Notes: a model not told the origin generated them from the letters alone. A DNA stretch of 33,095 nucleotides from Spirochaetales bacterium (GCA_016926955.1 JAFGNN010000012.1:1-33095), one strand, 5' to 3'. Shown: positions 1 through 6,942, numbered from the stretch's first letter. Program-made: numbers and translations.

Positions 1-165
1 GAAGTTCCCGTTGAACAGGTCGAACCAGCCTTCCACCGAGGCCGGCATGGGCACGAGCGCGAAAACGGCGATCTGCGCGGGTATGATGACGAGCATCGCG
101 ACGGACGCGAAAAAGGCTATCAGGTGGAGGGGGCGATCGTCGCCGCCAGGGGGGATCTCGTGCAT
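1..165 (-). CDS. Membrane protein, N-terminal fragment (runs off left edge)
   Basis: Only the first 55 codons are in the window; the gene continues past position 1. The start is ATG at 165-163, preceded by a clear Shine-Dalgarno (AAAAGGAG at 180-173) with 7 bases between, so the start is well supported even though the piece is short. After a polar stretch of about 13 residues (MHEIPPGGDDRPL) comes a hydrophobic segment at roughly residues 14-40 that reads as one long or two short membrane helices, then a loop containing VEGWFDLFNGN. I do not recognise the family with confidence. The gene lies 38 bases downstream of the transporter on the same strand, so co-transcription is likely. The product is probably an inner-membrane protein of unknown role. 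Confidence 0.6.
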   Translation of the reverse strand, partial: MHEIPPGGDDRPLHLIAFFASVAMLVIIPAQIAVFALVPMPASVEGWFDLFNGNF

Positions 166-172
166 GGTCTTG

Positions 173-180
173 CTCCTTTT
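173..180 (-). promoter_or_regulatory. RBS of the truncated membrane-protein gene
   Basis: AAAAGGAG on the minus strand, 7 bases before the ATG at 165. It supports a real gene in a fragment too short to judge by length. Confidence 0.65.
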
Positions 181-203
181 CCGGCCTTCCGTCTTCCGCG
201 GGC

Positions 204-1574
204 TCAAAGCCCGCGGCGCTCGAGCTCGGCGCGGTTGGCCGCCGCCTTGTCCGCGTCCAGGGTATTCAGGATCAGGAAAAGCGCCACCCCGACGGCGAGC
301 AGGGCGGCCGGGATCAGGGCCGTGTGGGCGCGTATGCCGGCCGTGGCCGCCGCGGAGCGGGGATCGGCGGCGAAGCCCGTAGCGCGGTGCACGGCCCAGA
401 AGACGAGCGCCTGCACCGCGTAGGCCAGCCGCCCGAAGAAGGCGCGGAAGCCGAGGTAGACCCCGTCGTCGCGAGCGCCCGTCCTCGCCACCACGCCGTC
501 GATGACATCCGCGAGGGCCGGCGTCATCATGAGCCAGAATCCTCCGAAGGCGAGCCCCCACGCGAACATCGCCGCGACGAACTGGTCGTAGCTCCGCGCG
601 AACCAGAGCGGCAGGCAGAGCAGGGCCAGCGCGGCGGCCGCCGCGGCGAGCAGGGTCTGGCGGCTCCGAACGAGCCGGCCGAGGGCGAGCCAGACCGGCA
701 CCGCCGCGAGGGCGCCCGCGAGCATGCCGGCGAAGATCATCGTGGTGTTCCGGCCCACCACGTAGTCGCCGATGTAGTGGATGCTCGCCGTCATCGAAAG
801 CGTGGCGGACTGGTAGAAGAAGTAGAGCAGCATGAAGGCCGCGAAGTCCCGGCAACGAAGGGCTCCCGCAAGCTGGCGGACGAAGGAGGGCGCCTTCGCG
901 CGGGCGGCTTCCTGCCCGAGGAAGCGGGCGACCATGGCCGGCGTCTCGCGGACCCCCGGAGCGAGCAGCAGGGCCAGGACGGTTGAGGCGGCGGCGAAGA
1001 CGAGGCCGTTCAGCGCGTAGCTCGCCGCGTCGCCGTAGCGGATCAGGAAAGTCGGCACGATGGCGCCCGCGGCGATGCCGAGGGTGCCGACCGCGGTGCC
1101 GATGCCGGCCGCCCTGGAGCGTTCGCCGGCCGTCCGGAAGCGGTCGGGGAAGACCGACTGGTAGTTGAGCTCCCAGGTGGAATAAAGGGCGTCGTAGAGG
1201 CAGATGGCGACGAGGAACCAGGCGAAGAGCGCCGCCCGCGACAGCCCGGCGGGCGGAGCGAAGACGAGCAGAAAGAGCGGCCCCGAGGCGAGCGAGCCCG
1301 CGACTATCCAGGGAAAGCGCCGGCCCCAGCGCCGCGAAAGCCGGGTCGGGCGCGCGGTAAGGAAACCGATCAGCGGATCGTTCACCGCGTTCCACGCGGA
1401 GTAGAGCACCACCGCGAACGCGACGAGGCCCGCCCCGAGCCCCAGCTCGGTCTCGTAGAATTTGAAGGCCAGGGCGGCGAAGCCCCCTGTCAGGAATTCC
1501 GCCAGGAATTTGCCGGCGCCGTAGCTGAGCATGACGCCCGTCGTCGCCCCGGTGCGCTCCCTCGTCGCTTCCAC
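204..1574 (-). CDS. GPH/MFS-type sugar:cation symporter-like transporter
   Basis: A polytopic membrane protein of 456 residues from GTG 1574. The open frame reaches back to 1910, but AAGGGGAGGA (1588-1579) lies just before GTG 1574 and the residues upstream are Arg/Ala-rich out-of-frame-looking sequence, so 1574 is chosen. The N-terminal half has the MFS/GPH loop pattern: NAVNDPLIGFLTARP followed by the basic RRWGRRFPWI signature between helices 2 and 3. About 12 hydrophobic segments follow. GPH transporters (MelB type) bring in sugars or glycosides with H+ or Na+. The substrate cannot be read from the sequence, and other MFS members share the motif. The gene is divergent from the nuclease gene at 1777 and is followed by the truncated membrane-protein gene. 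Confidence 0.8.
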   Translation of the reverse strand: MEATRERTGATTGVMLSYGAGKFLAEFLTGGFAALAFKFYETELGLGAGLVAFAVVLYSAWNAVNDPLIGFLTARPTRLSRRWGRRFPWIVAGSLASGPLFLLVFAPPAGLSRAALFAWFLVAICLYDALYSTWELNYQSVFPDRFRTAGERSRAAGIGTAVGTLGIAAGAIVPTFLIRYGDAASYALNGLVFAAASTVLALLLAPGVRETPAMVARFLGQEAARAKAPSFVRQLAGALRCRDFAAFMLLYFFYQSATLSMTASIHYIGDYVVGRNTTMIFAGMLAGALAAVPVWLALGRLVRSRQTLLAAAAAALALLCLPLWFARSYDQFVAAMFAWGLAFGGFWLMMTPALADVIDGVVARTGARDDGVYLGFRAFFGRLAYAVQALVFWAVHRATGFAADPRSAAATAGIRAHTALIPAALLAVGVALFLILNTLDADKAAANRAELERRGL

Positions 1575-1578
1575 CCGA

Positions 1579-1588
1579 TCCTCCCCTT
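1579..1588 (-). promoter_or_regulatory. RBS deciding the GTG start of the transporter
   Basis: AAGGGGAGGA on the minus strand, 4 bases before GTG 1574. The upstream in-frame ATG at 1622 has no comparable site, so this motif moves the start inward by 112 codons relative to the longest open frame. Confidence 0.7.
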
Positions 1589-1681
1589 CGCGCCGCCGCT
1601 TGTCGACGGCTATCGCGAGCATGGTATACGCCCGGGCCGCTTCGCGCCAGCTCCGATCCGACGCGCGCTGGCCGTTTCCGT

Positions 1682-1709
1682 TTGACAGAATCGCATAACG
1701 CCTCATCAT
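1682..1709 (+). promoter_or_regulatory. Candidate sigma70-type promoter for the nuclease gene
   Basis: A perfect TTGACA -35 box (1682-1687), a 16-bp spacer, then CATCAT (1704-1709) as a weaker -10 box. It lies about 70 bases before the GTG start at 1777. The -10 is imperfect. Confidence 0.4.
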
Positions 1710-1760
1710 GGTGAACAGGCCGCTCTGCGCTCCGTTCGGGAGCGCGGGGCGGCCCTTGCC

Positions 1761-1768
1761 AAAGGAGG
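1761..1768 (+). promoter_or_regulatory. RBS deciding the GTG start of the nuclease
   Basis: AAAGGAGG, 8 bases before GTG 1777. Choosing this start puts a lipoprotein signal peptide exactly at the N-terminus. The earlier ATG at 1708 lacks such a site. Confidence 0.75.
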
Positions 1769-1776
1769 CAGGAAAA

Positions 1777-3096
1777 GTGAAGAAAACCCTCGTCATCGCG
1801 CTCGCCCTCGCGTTCGCGTTCGCCTCGTGCGCCAACCCGACCCTCGCCGCGTTCGGCGAAGGCTCCGAAAGCGCCAAGCCCGCCCTCGCGCAGCCCGAGT
1901 CGCGCGCCATCAGCCTGACGGCACCGGACGCCTGGGAGCAGGACGACTACCAGAGCAACGCCAAGGCCATCGCCGTCACGGGCGCGCTCCAGGAGCACAA
2001 CTTCTACGACGATGCCTATGACTGGTACTCATTCGCAGGCACCGCGGGCAAGGTCTACGTCATCGAGAGCTTCGTGTCCGGCTACACCGACACCACGCTC
2101 ACGGTCTACGACGGCTCGACCCAGAAGGCTTACAACGACGACAAGACGAGCACCAACTACGGCTCGCGCATTTCCTTCACCGCCCCCCTCACCAAGACCT
2201 ACACGATCAAATGCTACTCCTACGGCGGGGCGAAAGGATCCAACCTCGGCTACACCATCTCCGTAACCGGGTCGGGCACGACGCCGCCCCCGCCCCCGCC
2301 GCCCTCCGGGACCTTCACCGAGAACACGGCCCTGCCCCTCGCGGTGCGCGACTACTACCGGAGCGCCTACGGCCTCTCGGGTACGGCCCTCAAGACGGCG
2401 CTCAAGAACATCGTCACCTCGACGCACAGCATCAAGACCTACACGGGTCTCTGGACCATGTTCCAGTCGACCGACAAGGCACCGAACGGCAAGGTCTGGG
2501 ACATGTACTCGAGCACCTCGAGCGACGGCACGAGCGCCGCGTACTGGTTCACCTTCGTGGTCGACCAGGACCCGGGCTCGGGCTCGACCGAGGGCGAGTA
2601 CTACAACCGCGAGCACACCTGGCCCAACAGCACCTTCGGCGGCACCTCGAACGCAGCCGCCTACGCCGACGGCCACTCGCTGACCCCCACCGACAAGATC
2701 GTCAACAGCCGCCGCTCGAACTACGCCTACGGCGAGGTCGGCACGGCCACCTGGACCAGCCGGAACGGCTCGAAGCTCGGCTCGGCCCGGACGGGGCTCG
2801 GCTATTCGGGCACCGTGTTCGAGCCGATCTCGTTCTACAAGGGCGACCACGCGCGCATGCACTTCTACCAGGCCTTGCGCTACTACGGCGACTCGAAGTT
2901 CCTCTCCTGCGCCTGGGCGGCTTCGGGCGCCAAGCTGCTGCCCTGGTACGACACCATGCTCCGCTCCTGGGCGGCTTCCGACCCGGTCAGCGCCAAGGAA
3001 ATCGCGCGCAACAACGCGGTCCAGGCCTGGCAGGGCAACCGCAATCCCTTCATCGACTATCCGGAGCTGATCGGCCTCCTCAGCCTCACGCAATAA
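1777..3096 (+). CDS. Secreted lipoprotein nuclease: PPC domain + endonuclease I domain
   Basis: 439 residues from GTG 1777, chosen for its strong RBS. Residues 1-18 form a lipoprotein signal peptide (basic KK, hydrophobic core, FASC with Cys18 as the likely lipidation site). Residues about 50-165 resemble a bacterial pre-peptidase C-terminal (PPC) beta-sandwich domain (DDYQSNA, YDWYSF, TLTVYDG, YTI). A proline linker (about 168-177) leads to an endonuclease I domain (about 185-439) with the family signature: EHTWP at 279-283, then DGHSLTPTDKIVNSRRSNYAYGEV. Enzymes of this family (Vibrio Dns, E. coli EndA) are periplasmic or secreted, metal-dependent, non-specific DNases. Likely role: degrading extracellular DNA at the cell surface, perhaps feeding the purine locus that follows, which is inference. 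Tandem hairpins lie just downstream. Confidence 0.88.
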   Translation: MKKTLVIALALAFAFASCANPTLAAFGEGSESAKPALAQPESRAISLTAPDAWEQDDYQSNAKAIAVTGALQEHNFYDDAYDWYSFAGTAGKVYVIESFVSGYTDTTLTVYDGSTQKAYNDDKTSTNYGSRISFTAPLTKTYTIKCYSYGGAKGSNLGYTISVTGSGTTPPPPPPPSGTFTENTALPLAVRDYYRSAYGLSGTALKTALKNIVTSTHSIKTYTGLWTMFQSTDKAPNGKVWDMYSSTSSDGTSAAYWFTFVVDQDPGSGSTEGEYYNREHTWPNSTFGGTSNAAAYADGHSLTPTDKIVNSRRSNYAYGEVGTATWTSRNGSKLGSARTGLGYSGTVFEPISFYKGDHARMHFYQALRYYGDSKFLSCAWAASGAKLLPWYDTMLRSWAASDPVSAKEIARNNAVQAWQGNRNPFIDYPELIGLLSLTQ

Positions 3097-3129
3097 ATCC
3101 GGGAACTGTCCGGGGGATAGAGGGGGGAT

Positions 3130-3179
3130 CGACGAAGGGCGAAAGCCCTTCGTCGCCGCCACGGCGCCCGCGCCGTGGC
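3130..3179. terminator. Two tandem perfect hairpins downstream of the nuclease gene
   Basis: First hairpin: CGACGAAGGGC (3130-3140), GAAA tetraloop, GCCCTTCGTCG (3145-3155), an 11-bp perfect stem. Second: GCCACGGCGC (3158-3167), CC, GCGCCGTGGC (3170-3179), nominally 10 bp. No T tract follows, so a classical intrinsic terminator is not shown. The structure may stop transcription, protect the mRNA 3' end, or be a genomic palindromic repeat. Confidence 0.55.
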
Positions 3180-3227
3180 GCCCTCTCATCCCCGCTCGAT
3201 CGACGCAACCCCTGACTTCAAGTCCGT

Positions 3228-3256
3228 TTGACCGGATCCGATCCGCGGCGTAAGCT
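3228..3256 (+). promoter_or_regulatory. Promoter placed for leaderless transcription of the zinc-peptidase gene
   Basis: TTGACC (3228-3233), a 17-bp spacer, TAAGCT (3251-3256). The -10 box ends only 6 bases before ATG 3263 and there is no Shine-Dalgarno, so the transcript would begin at or next to the start codon. Confidence 0.5.
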
Positions 3257-3262
3257 CGTGCC

Positions 3263-4111
3263 ATGAAGTGGGAATCGGGACGCAGGAGCGCAAACGTCGA
3301 GGACCGCCGCCGGACGGGCGGAGCGGGTCGGAAAATGGCCATCGGGGGCGGCGGCGCCGTCGTGGCCGCGGTCATCATGCTGCTCCTGGGCGGTGACCCC
3401 GCAACGGTGCTGTCGAACCTGCTCGCAGGCGGGACCGCCATCGAGGCGCCGGGCGGCGCGGCCGTCGAGACCTCCCCCGAGGAGGACCGGCTCGCGGACA
3501 TGTGCTCGGTGGTGCTCGCGGACACCGAGGACACCTGGAGCGCAATCTTCGCGAAGATGGGCCGGACCTACGAATACCCGAAGCTCGTCATCTTCTCGGG
3601 CTCGGTCACGTCCGCCTGCGGGGAGGCCGAGGCGGCCATGGGTCCCTTCTACTGCTCGGGCGACGACTCCGTCTACATCGACCTGTCCTGGTACGAACAG
3701 CTCGCGGCACAATTCGGCGCGCCCGGCGATTTCGCGCAGGCCTACGTCATCGCGCACGAGGTCGGCCACCACGTGCAGAACCAGCTGGGCATCCTGGGGG
3801 AGGTGCACGCGGCCATGCGCGCCACCAGCCAGGAGAAGGCCAACGAGCTCTCGGTGCGGCTCGAGCTGCAGGCCGACTTCTTCGCGGGCGTCTGGGCGCA
3901 CTACGCGGACCGCTCGCGCGACCTGCTCGAGAAGGGCGACCTCGAGGAGGCCCTCCGCGCGGCCAGCGCCGTCGGCGACGACACCATCCAGAAGCGCACC
4001 CGCGGCTACGTGGTGCCCGACTCGTTCACGCACGGTAGCGCGGCCCAGCGCCTCAAGTACTTCAAGCTCGGCTACGAGACCGGCGACATCGAAGCCTTCG
4101 ACCTGCTTTAG
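3263..4111 (+). CDS. YpfJ-family neutral zinc metallopeptidase
   Basis: 282 residues. The N-terminus MKWESGRRSANVEDRR is the typical opening of the YpfJ/zinc_peptidase family, which supports ATG 3263 despite the lack of an RBS. A single membrane anchor covers about residues 25-45 (Gly/Ala/Val/Leu-rich), so the catalytic part probably faces the periplasm or outside. The zinc site HEVGHH starts at His165 (His165, Glu166, His169), followed by a family-typical stretch ending in LELQADFFAGVWAHY, where a Glu probably supplies the third zinc ligand. The length fits the family (about 280-300). The physiological substrate of this family is poorly known. The stop codon overlaps the convergent stop of the 165-residue gene by four bases (4108-4111). 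Confidence 0.9.
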   Translation: MKWESGRRSANVEDRRRTGGAGRKMAIGGGGAVVAAVIMLLLGGDPATVLSNLLAGGTAIEAPGGAAVETSPEEDRLADMCSVVLADTEDTWSAIFAKMGRTYEYPKLVIFSGSVTSACGEAEAAMGPFYCSGDDSVYIDLSWYEQLAAQFGAPGDFAQAYVIAHEVGHHVQNQLGILGEVHAAMRATSQEKANELSVRLELQADFFAGVWAHYADRSRDLLEKGDLEEALRAASAVGDDTIQKRTRGYVVPDSFTHGSAAQRLKYFKLGYETGDIEAFDLL

Positions 4112-4605
4112 TCGGCCAATCCCGCCAGCACGAAGGCGAGCTCGCCGCGCCCCAAGTCGGCGATGACGGCCAGGTCGGGCGGCGTCAGGCGCCCTTCCAT
4201 GATTTCGCGCGTCGGCACGCCCTTGGCCAGCCAGAGCTCGCGGCGCTCCGCGTAGTATTCGGGCGCCTCGAACCAGGCCGCCGCCTCGACCGCGCGCGCG
4301 AAGCCGAACCAGTTGTCCTCGGCCACTCGGAAGAGGTGCAGGGCAAAGGCGCGAGACGCCACGACTCCGGACGCGTGCCGGTCCAGGAAAGCCGAGTCGA
4401 GCGCGGCGAGGGTTTCCTCCGGCCACCCGAGCGCGCGCGCCTCGCGCGCGAGCTCCGCGCGCAGGACCTCCGCGTCCTCTACGAGCTCAGGCACGGGCCG
4501 CGCCGGAACCCACGCATGCGCGCTGGCGGGGAAATTCTCCAGCAGCAGCGTTCCCGCGAGCGAAGCGACGAAGGCCTCGGGTCCCCCGCCCGCGCCCTCG
4601 CTCAT
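4108..4605 (-). CDS. Unrecognised 165-residue protein, coupled to the PrcB-like gene
   Basis: The ATG at 4605 overlaps the stop of the upstream PrcB-like gene (ATGA), so the two are probably translationally coupled. The product is Ala-, Glu- and Leu-rich, mostly helical in appearance, with no signal peptide and no membrane segment, so a cytoplasmic protein is expected. I see no catalytic motif I can name; short aromatic stretches (DNWFGFARAVEAAAWF, EYYAERRELW) are the most distinctive parts. Amino-acid use is balanced, with no Arg/Pro/Ser run typical of shadow frames in this DNA, which supports it being real. Function unknown. Confidence 0.65.
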   Translation of the reverse strand: MSEGAGGGPEAFVASLAGTLLLENFPASAHAWVPARPVPELVEDAEVLRAELAREARALGWPEETLAALDSAFLDRHASGVVASRAFALHLFRVAEDNWFGFARAVEAAAWFEAPEYYAERRELWLAKGVPTREIMEGRLTPPDLAVIADLGRGELAFVLAGLAD

Positions 4606-5153
4606 TCGACGAACTCGACGACGACGTCCGCGTCCGGCGCGGCCGGGACCGCGAGCGCGAGGAAGGGGCTCGTGAGCGCCTGGGTCACCATCATGCCGGG
4701 CTTCGGCGCGAGCTTGCGCAGGCGCACAAGGACGGAACCGTCCGCGAGCGATTCGGCGGCGACCAGCTCGATGGAGAAGCCGCCCGTGTTCTTCCGGCCC
4801 ATGAAGGCCGCGACGACGGCTTCGGCGGCGAAGTCGAGCTCGGGCTTGGCGGCGCCGGGCGCCGCTACGGAGGCCCAGAGACCGGCGAATGCGGCGGCGT
4901 TCCGGACGACGCTGACGGAGGGTTCCTCCGCGCGGGCGTTCTGCCCCCGGACCAGGATGCGGGCTTCGAGCGGCACGGCGACCTCCACGGCGGACGCGGA
5001 CGCGGCGGATCCTTCGCCCCCGGCGTATTCCGTGGCGCCCGTGACGGCGCTGACGGCCTCGGGTTCGGGCGTCGCGGCGACGGGCTCAGGCTTTCCGGCG
5101 CAGGAAAGGGCGAGGGCGAGCGCGGCGAGCGTGATGATGATGGATGCTTTCAT
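4602..5153 (-). CDS. PrcB C-terminal-domain-like lipoprotein
   Basis: 183 residues from ATG 5153. The open frame extends back to 5285, but the upstream part is not convincing and 5153 begins a lipoprotein signal (MKAS, hydrophobic core, LALALSC with Cys near residue 18). A low-complexity Ala/Glu/Pro linker (about 20-65) follows. The rest resembles the PrcB_C domain: VVRNAAAFAGLW, AAFMGRKNTGGFSIELV and a late segment MVTQALTSPFLALAVP. In Treponema denticola PrcB is a lipoprotein partner of the dentilisin protease; no protease gene adjoins here, so the partner is unknown. A TATAAT box ends 6 bases before the ATG (see promoter entry). The gene is coupled to the 165-residue gene by overlapping stop and start. 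Confidence 0.75.
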   Translation of the reverse strand: MKASIIITLAALALALSCAGKPEPVAATPEPEAVSAVTGATEYAGGEGSAASASAVEVAVPLEARILVRGQNARAEEPSVSVVRNAAAFAGLWASVAAPGAAKPELDFAAEAVVAAFMGRKNTGGFSIELVAAESLADGSVLVRLRKLAPKPGMMVTQALTSPFLALAVPAAPDADVVVEFVE

Positions 5154-5159
5154 GCGGCG

Positions 5160-5165
5160 ATTATA
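5160..5165 (-). promoter_or_regulatory. Consensus -10 box (TATAAT) 6 bases before the PrcB-like start
   Basis: On the minus strand TATAAT runs 5165-5160 and the ATG begins at 5153. No Shine-Dalgarno lies between, so a leaderless mRNA is suggested. The best -35 candidate at 17-bp spacing (TGGCGT, 5188-5183) is weak. Confidence 0.45.
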
Positions 5166-5232
5166 CGCGCCGTCCGCCGGGAACGCCAGAGCGGAGCGCC
5201 ATCCGGGGGCCGGAGTCGCCGTCCCGCCTGAC

Positions 5233-5292
5233 AAGGCGGGCCCGCCGGGAGAGTCGAAGCGAGCCGGCAGGCGTGCCCGCGCCATTCGTCCC
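5233..5292. repeat. Dispersed repeat B, copy 1
   Basis: About 60 bp. It begins AAGGCGGGCCCGCCGGGA (5233-5250, containing the 12-bp palindrome GGCGGGCCCGCC) and ends GCCCGCGCCATTCGTCCC (5275-5292), with CGAGCCGG in the middle. Both 18-base ends and the 8-base middle recur exactly at 32267-32325. It sits between the azgA terminator and the PrcB-like gene. Confidence 0.8.
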
Positions 5293-5298
5293 GAAATG

Positions 5299-5332
5299 AA
5301 AAAACCCGCGCCCGGGCAATGCCGGACGCGGG
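5299..5332 (-). terminator. Rho-independent terminator of the purine permease gene
   Basis: On the minus strand: CCCGCGTCCGG (5332-5322), a 6-base loop, CCGGGCGCGGG (5315-5305), then six T. The stem is 11 bp with one G-T pair. It starts 20 bases past the permease stop at 5352. Confidence 0.88.
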
Positions 5333-5351
5333 CCGATCGGGGTCGGAAGGA

Positions 5352-6647
5352 TCAGAACCCGAAGACGAACTTGAGGACGAAGAAGGCCGCGACGATCCAG
5401 GTGACGATCGGAATCTGCTTGACCTTACCGGTGACGAGCTTGAGCAGGACGTAGCCGAGGATGCCGAACACGATGCCGTTGGCGATGCTGTAGGTCAGCG
5501 GCATGGCGATCATGGCCAGGAAGGCCGGTATCGACTCGGTCCAGTCGTCGAAGTCGATCTCCTTGATGGGAGACATCATGAAGAGGCCGACGATGATCAG
5601 GGCCGGGGCGGTGGCGGCGCCGGGGATGACGAGGAAGACCGGCGAGAGGAAGAGCGCGAGCCCGAAGAGCACGGCGGTGGTCAGGGCGGTGAGGCCCGTG
5701 CGGCCGCCTTCCTCGACGCCGGAGGCGCTTTCGACATAGGTGGTCACCGTCGAGGTGCCGACGATGGCGCCGAAGGTGGTGCCGACGGCGTCCGCGATCA
5801 GGGCCTGCTTGGCGCGCGGCACCTGGCCGTCCTTGGTCAGCATGCCGGCCTTGGTCGACACGCCGACGAGGGTGCCGATGGTGTCGAACATGTCGACGGC
5901 CAGGAAGCTGAACATGACGATGAGCACCTCGCCGGAGAAGATCTTCGAGAAGTCGAACTTCCAGAAGATGGGCGCAAGGCTTGCGGGCATGGACACGAAG
6001 GTGAAGCCCTCGAGGTTGGTGACGCCGAAGGGAATGCCCACCACCGTGGTGGCGAGGATGCCGATGAGCAGGGCGCCCTTGACCTTGAACGCGAGCAGGG
6101 CGCCGGTGACGACGAGGCCGATGAGGGCGACGAGGGCCGGTCCCTTGGTGACGGCGCCGAGGCCGACGAGGGTGGCGTCGTTGTTGACGACGATGCCGGC
6201 GTTCTGCAGGCCGATGAAGGCGATGAACAGGCCGATGCCGACCGAGAGAGCGCGCTTCAGGTTGAGCGGGATGCTCTTGACGATGGCCTCGCGCACGTTG
6301 AAGAGCGAGAGGAGGAGGAAGATGATGCCTTCCACGAAGACCGCGGTCAGCGCCGTCTGCCAGCTGTAGCCCATGCCGAGGACCACGGAGAAGGCGAAGA
6401 AGGCGTTGAGGCCCATGCCCGGCGCGAGCGCGAAGGGCAGGTTGGCGAAGATGGCCATGACCAGGGTGGCCACGAGCGACGCGAGCGCGGTCGCCGTGAA
6501 GAGCGCGCCCTTGTCCATGCCGGTGGCGGACAGGATGCCGGGGTTGACGGCCAGGATGTAGGCCATCGTCATGAACGTCGTGATGCCCGCGAGGATCTCG
6601 GTCTTGACCGTGGTCCCGTTTTCCTTGAGCTTGAAGAACTTCTCCAC
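5352..6647 (-). CDS. AzgA-type purine (adenine/guanine/hypoxanthine) permease
   Basis: 431 residues from GTG 6647, chosen because AAGGAGGC (6660-6653) lies 5 bases upstream and the N-terminus then reads VEKFFKLKENGTTVKTEILAGITTFMTMAYI, the normal opening of the AzgA branch of the NCS2 family (GhxP, GhxQ, PurP, PurT in E. coli). The body is a hydrophobic multi-span protein with family-typical segments such as ALAPGMGLNAFF and, later, GTSTVTTYVESASGVEEGGRTGL. These are H+-coupled importers of hypoxanthine, guanine or adenine; which base cannot be told from sequence alone. The adjacent divergent adenine deaminase makes adenine or hypoxanthine likely. A strong intrinsic terminator follows. Confidence 0.92.
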   Translation of the reverse strand: MEKFFKLKENGTTVKTEILAGITTFMTMAYILAVNPGILSATGMDKGALFTATALASLVATLVMAIFANLPFALAPGMGLNAFFAFSVVLGMGYSWQTALTAVFVEGIIFLLLSLFNVREAIVKSIPLNLKRALSVGIGLFIAFIGLQNAGIVVNNDATLVGLGAVTKGPALVALIGLVVTGALLAFKVKGALLIGILATTVVGIPFGVTNLEGFTFVSMPASLAPIFWKFDFSKIFSGEVLIVMFSFLAVDMFDTIGTLVGVSTKAGMLTKDGQVPRAKQALIADAVGTTFGAIVGTSTVTTYVESASGVEEGGRTGLTALTTAVLFGLALFLSPVFLVIPGAATAPALIIVGLFMMSPIKEIDFDDWTESIPAFLAMIAMPLTYSIANGIVFGILGYVLLKLVTGKVKQIPIVTWIVAAFFVLKFVFGF

Positions 6648-6652
6648 TGACT

Positions 6653-6660
6653 GCCTCCTT
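6653..6660 (-). promoter_or_regulatory. RBS deciding the GTG start of the purine permease
   Basis: AAGGAGGC on the minus strand, 5 bases before GTG 6647. The longer open frame (to 6896) runs through the predicted promoter and is Arg/Pro-rich, so it is not the protein N-terminus. Confidence 0.8.
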
Positions 6661-6741
6661 GTCGGTGCCGGTAGGGAAACTGATGGATTCCACCCGCGCC
6701 TTCGGAGCCGCGGGGGCTTTCGAGGGGCGGGCGTTCCGGGC

Positions 6742-6770
6742 AGTCTAAACCGCGTCCGGCGAGCGCGCAA
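6742..6770 (-). promoter_or_regulatory. Promoter of the purine permease gene
   Basis: On the minus strand: TTGCGC (6770-6765), 17-bp spacer, TAGACT (6747-6742). It predicts a leader of about 88 bases, which includes a small hairpin CCCGCG/CGCGGG (arms 6714-6709 and 6698-6693). The same -35 box and spacing occur at the divergent adenine deaminase promoter, and the same -10 box at the xdhA promoter. Confidence 0.55.
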
Positions 6771-6798
6771 CGTTTTCCCGCGCGAAAAGCGGCGATTC

Positions 6799-6812
6799 CG
6801 CCACCGGTGGCG
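6799..6812. promoter_or_regulatory. 14-bp palindrome between divergent purine promoters (operator candidate)
   Basis: CGCCACCGGTGGCG is a perfect 14-bp palindrome, with a further loose dyad TTCCG/CGGAA just outside (6796-6800 and 6816-6820). It lies between the permease -35 box (6770) and the adenine deaminase -35 box (6881), the usual place for a shared regulator site. The 295-base gap 6648-6942 otherwise holds the two promoters and leaders. Confidence 0.35.
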
Positions 6813-6880
6813 ACGCGGAAGCTCCGGCCGCCGCCGGACGACCCGTGCGCGGCCATAGCGCGGCTCCCGCGAGTTTCGCG

Positions 6881-6909
6881 TTGCGCCATCGGTCAAGGTC
6901 GCCTATCAT
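6881..6909 (+). promoter_or_regulatory. Promoter of the adenine deaminase gene
   Basis: TTGCGC (6881-6886), 17-bp spacer, TATCAT (6904-6909). It predicts a leader of about 27 bases before ATG 6943. The 8-mer CGTTGCGC covering the -35 box is also present at the divergent permease promoter. Confidence 0.5.
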
Positions 6910-6942
6910 GGGACGAACATCCGTAGGGCGGAGGTTCGGCAG

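Noticed and set aside
6648-6741. Purine-riboswitch-like words in the permease leader (GTTTCC-CTACC on the minus strand)
   Set aside because: The flanking stems and the spacing of a purine riboswitch aptamer are missing, so the resemblance to the conserved core is probably chance.
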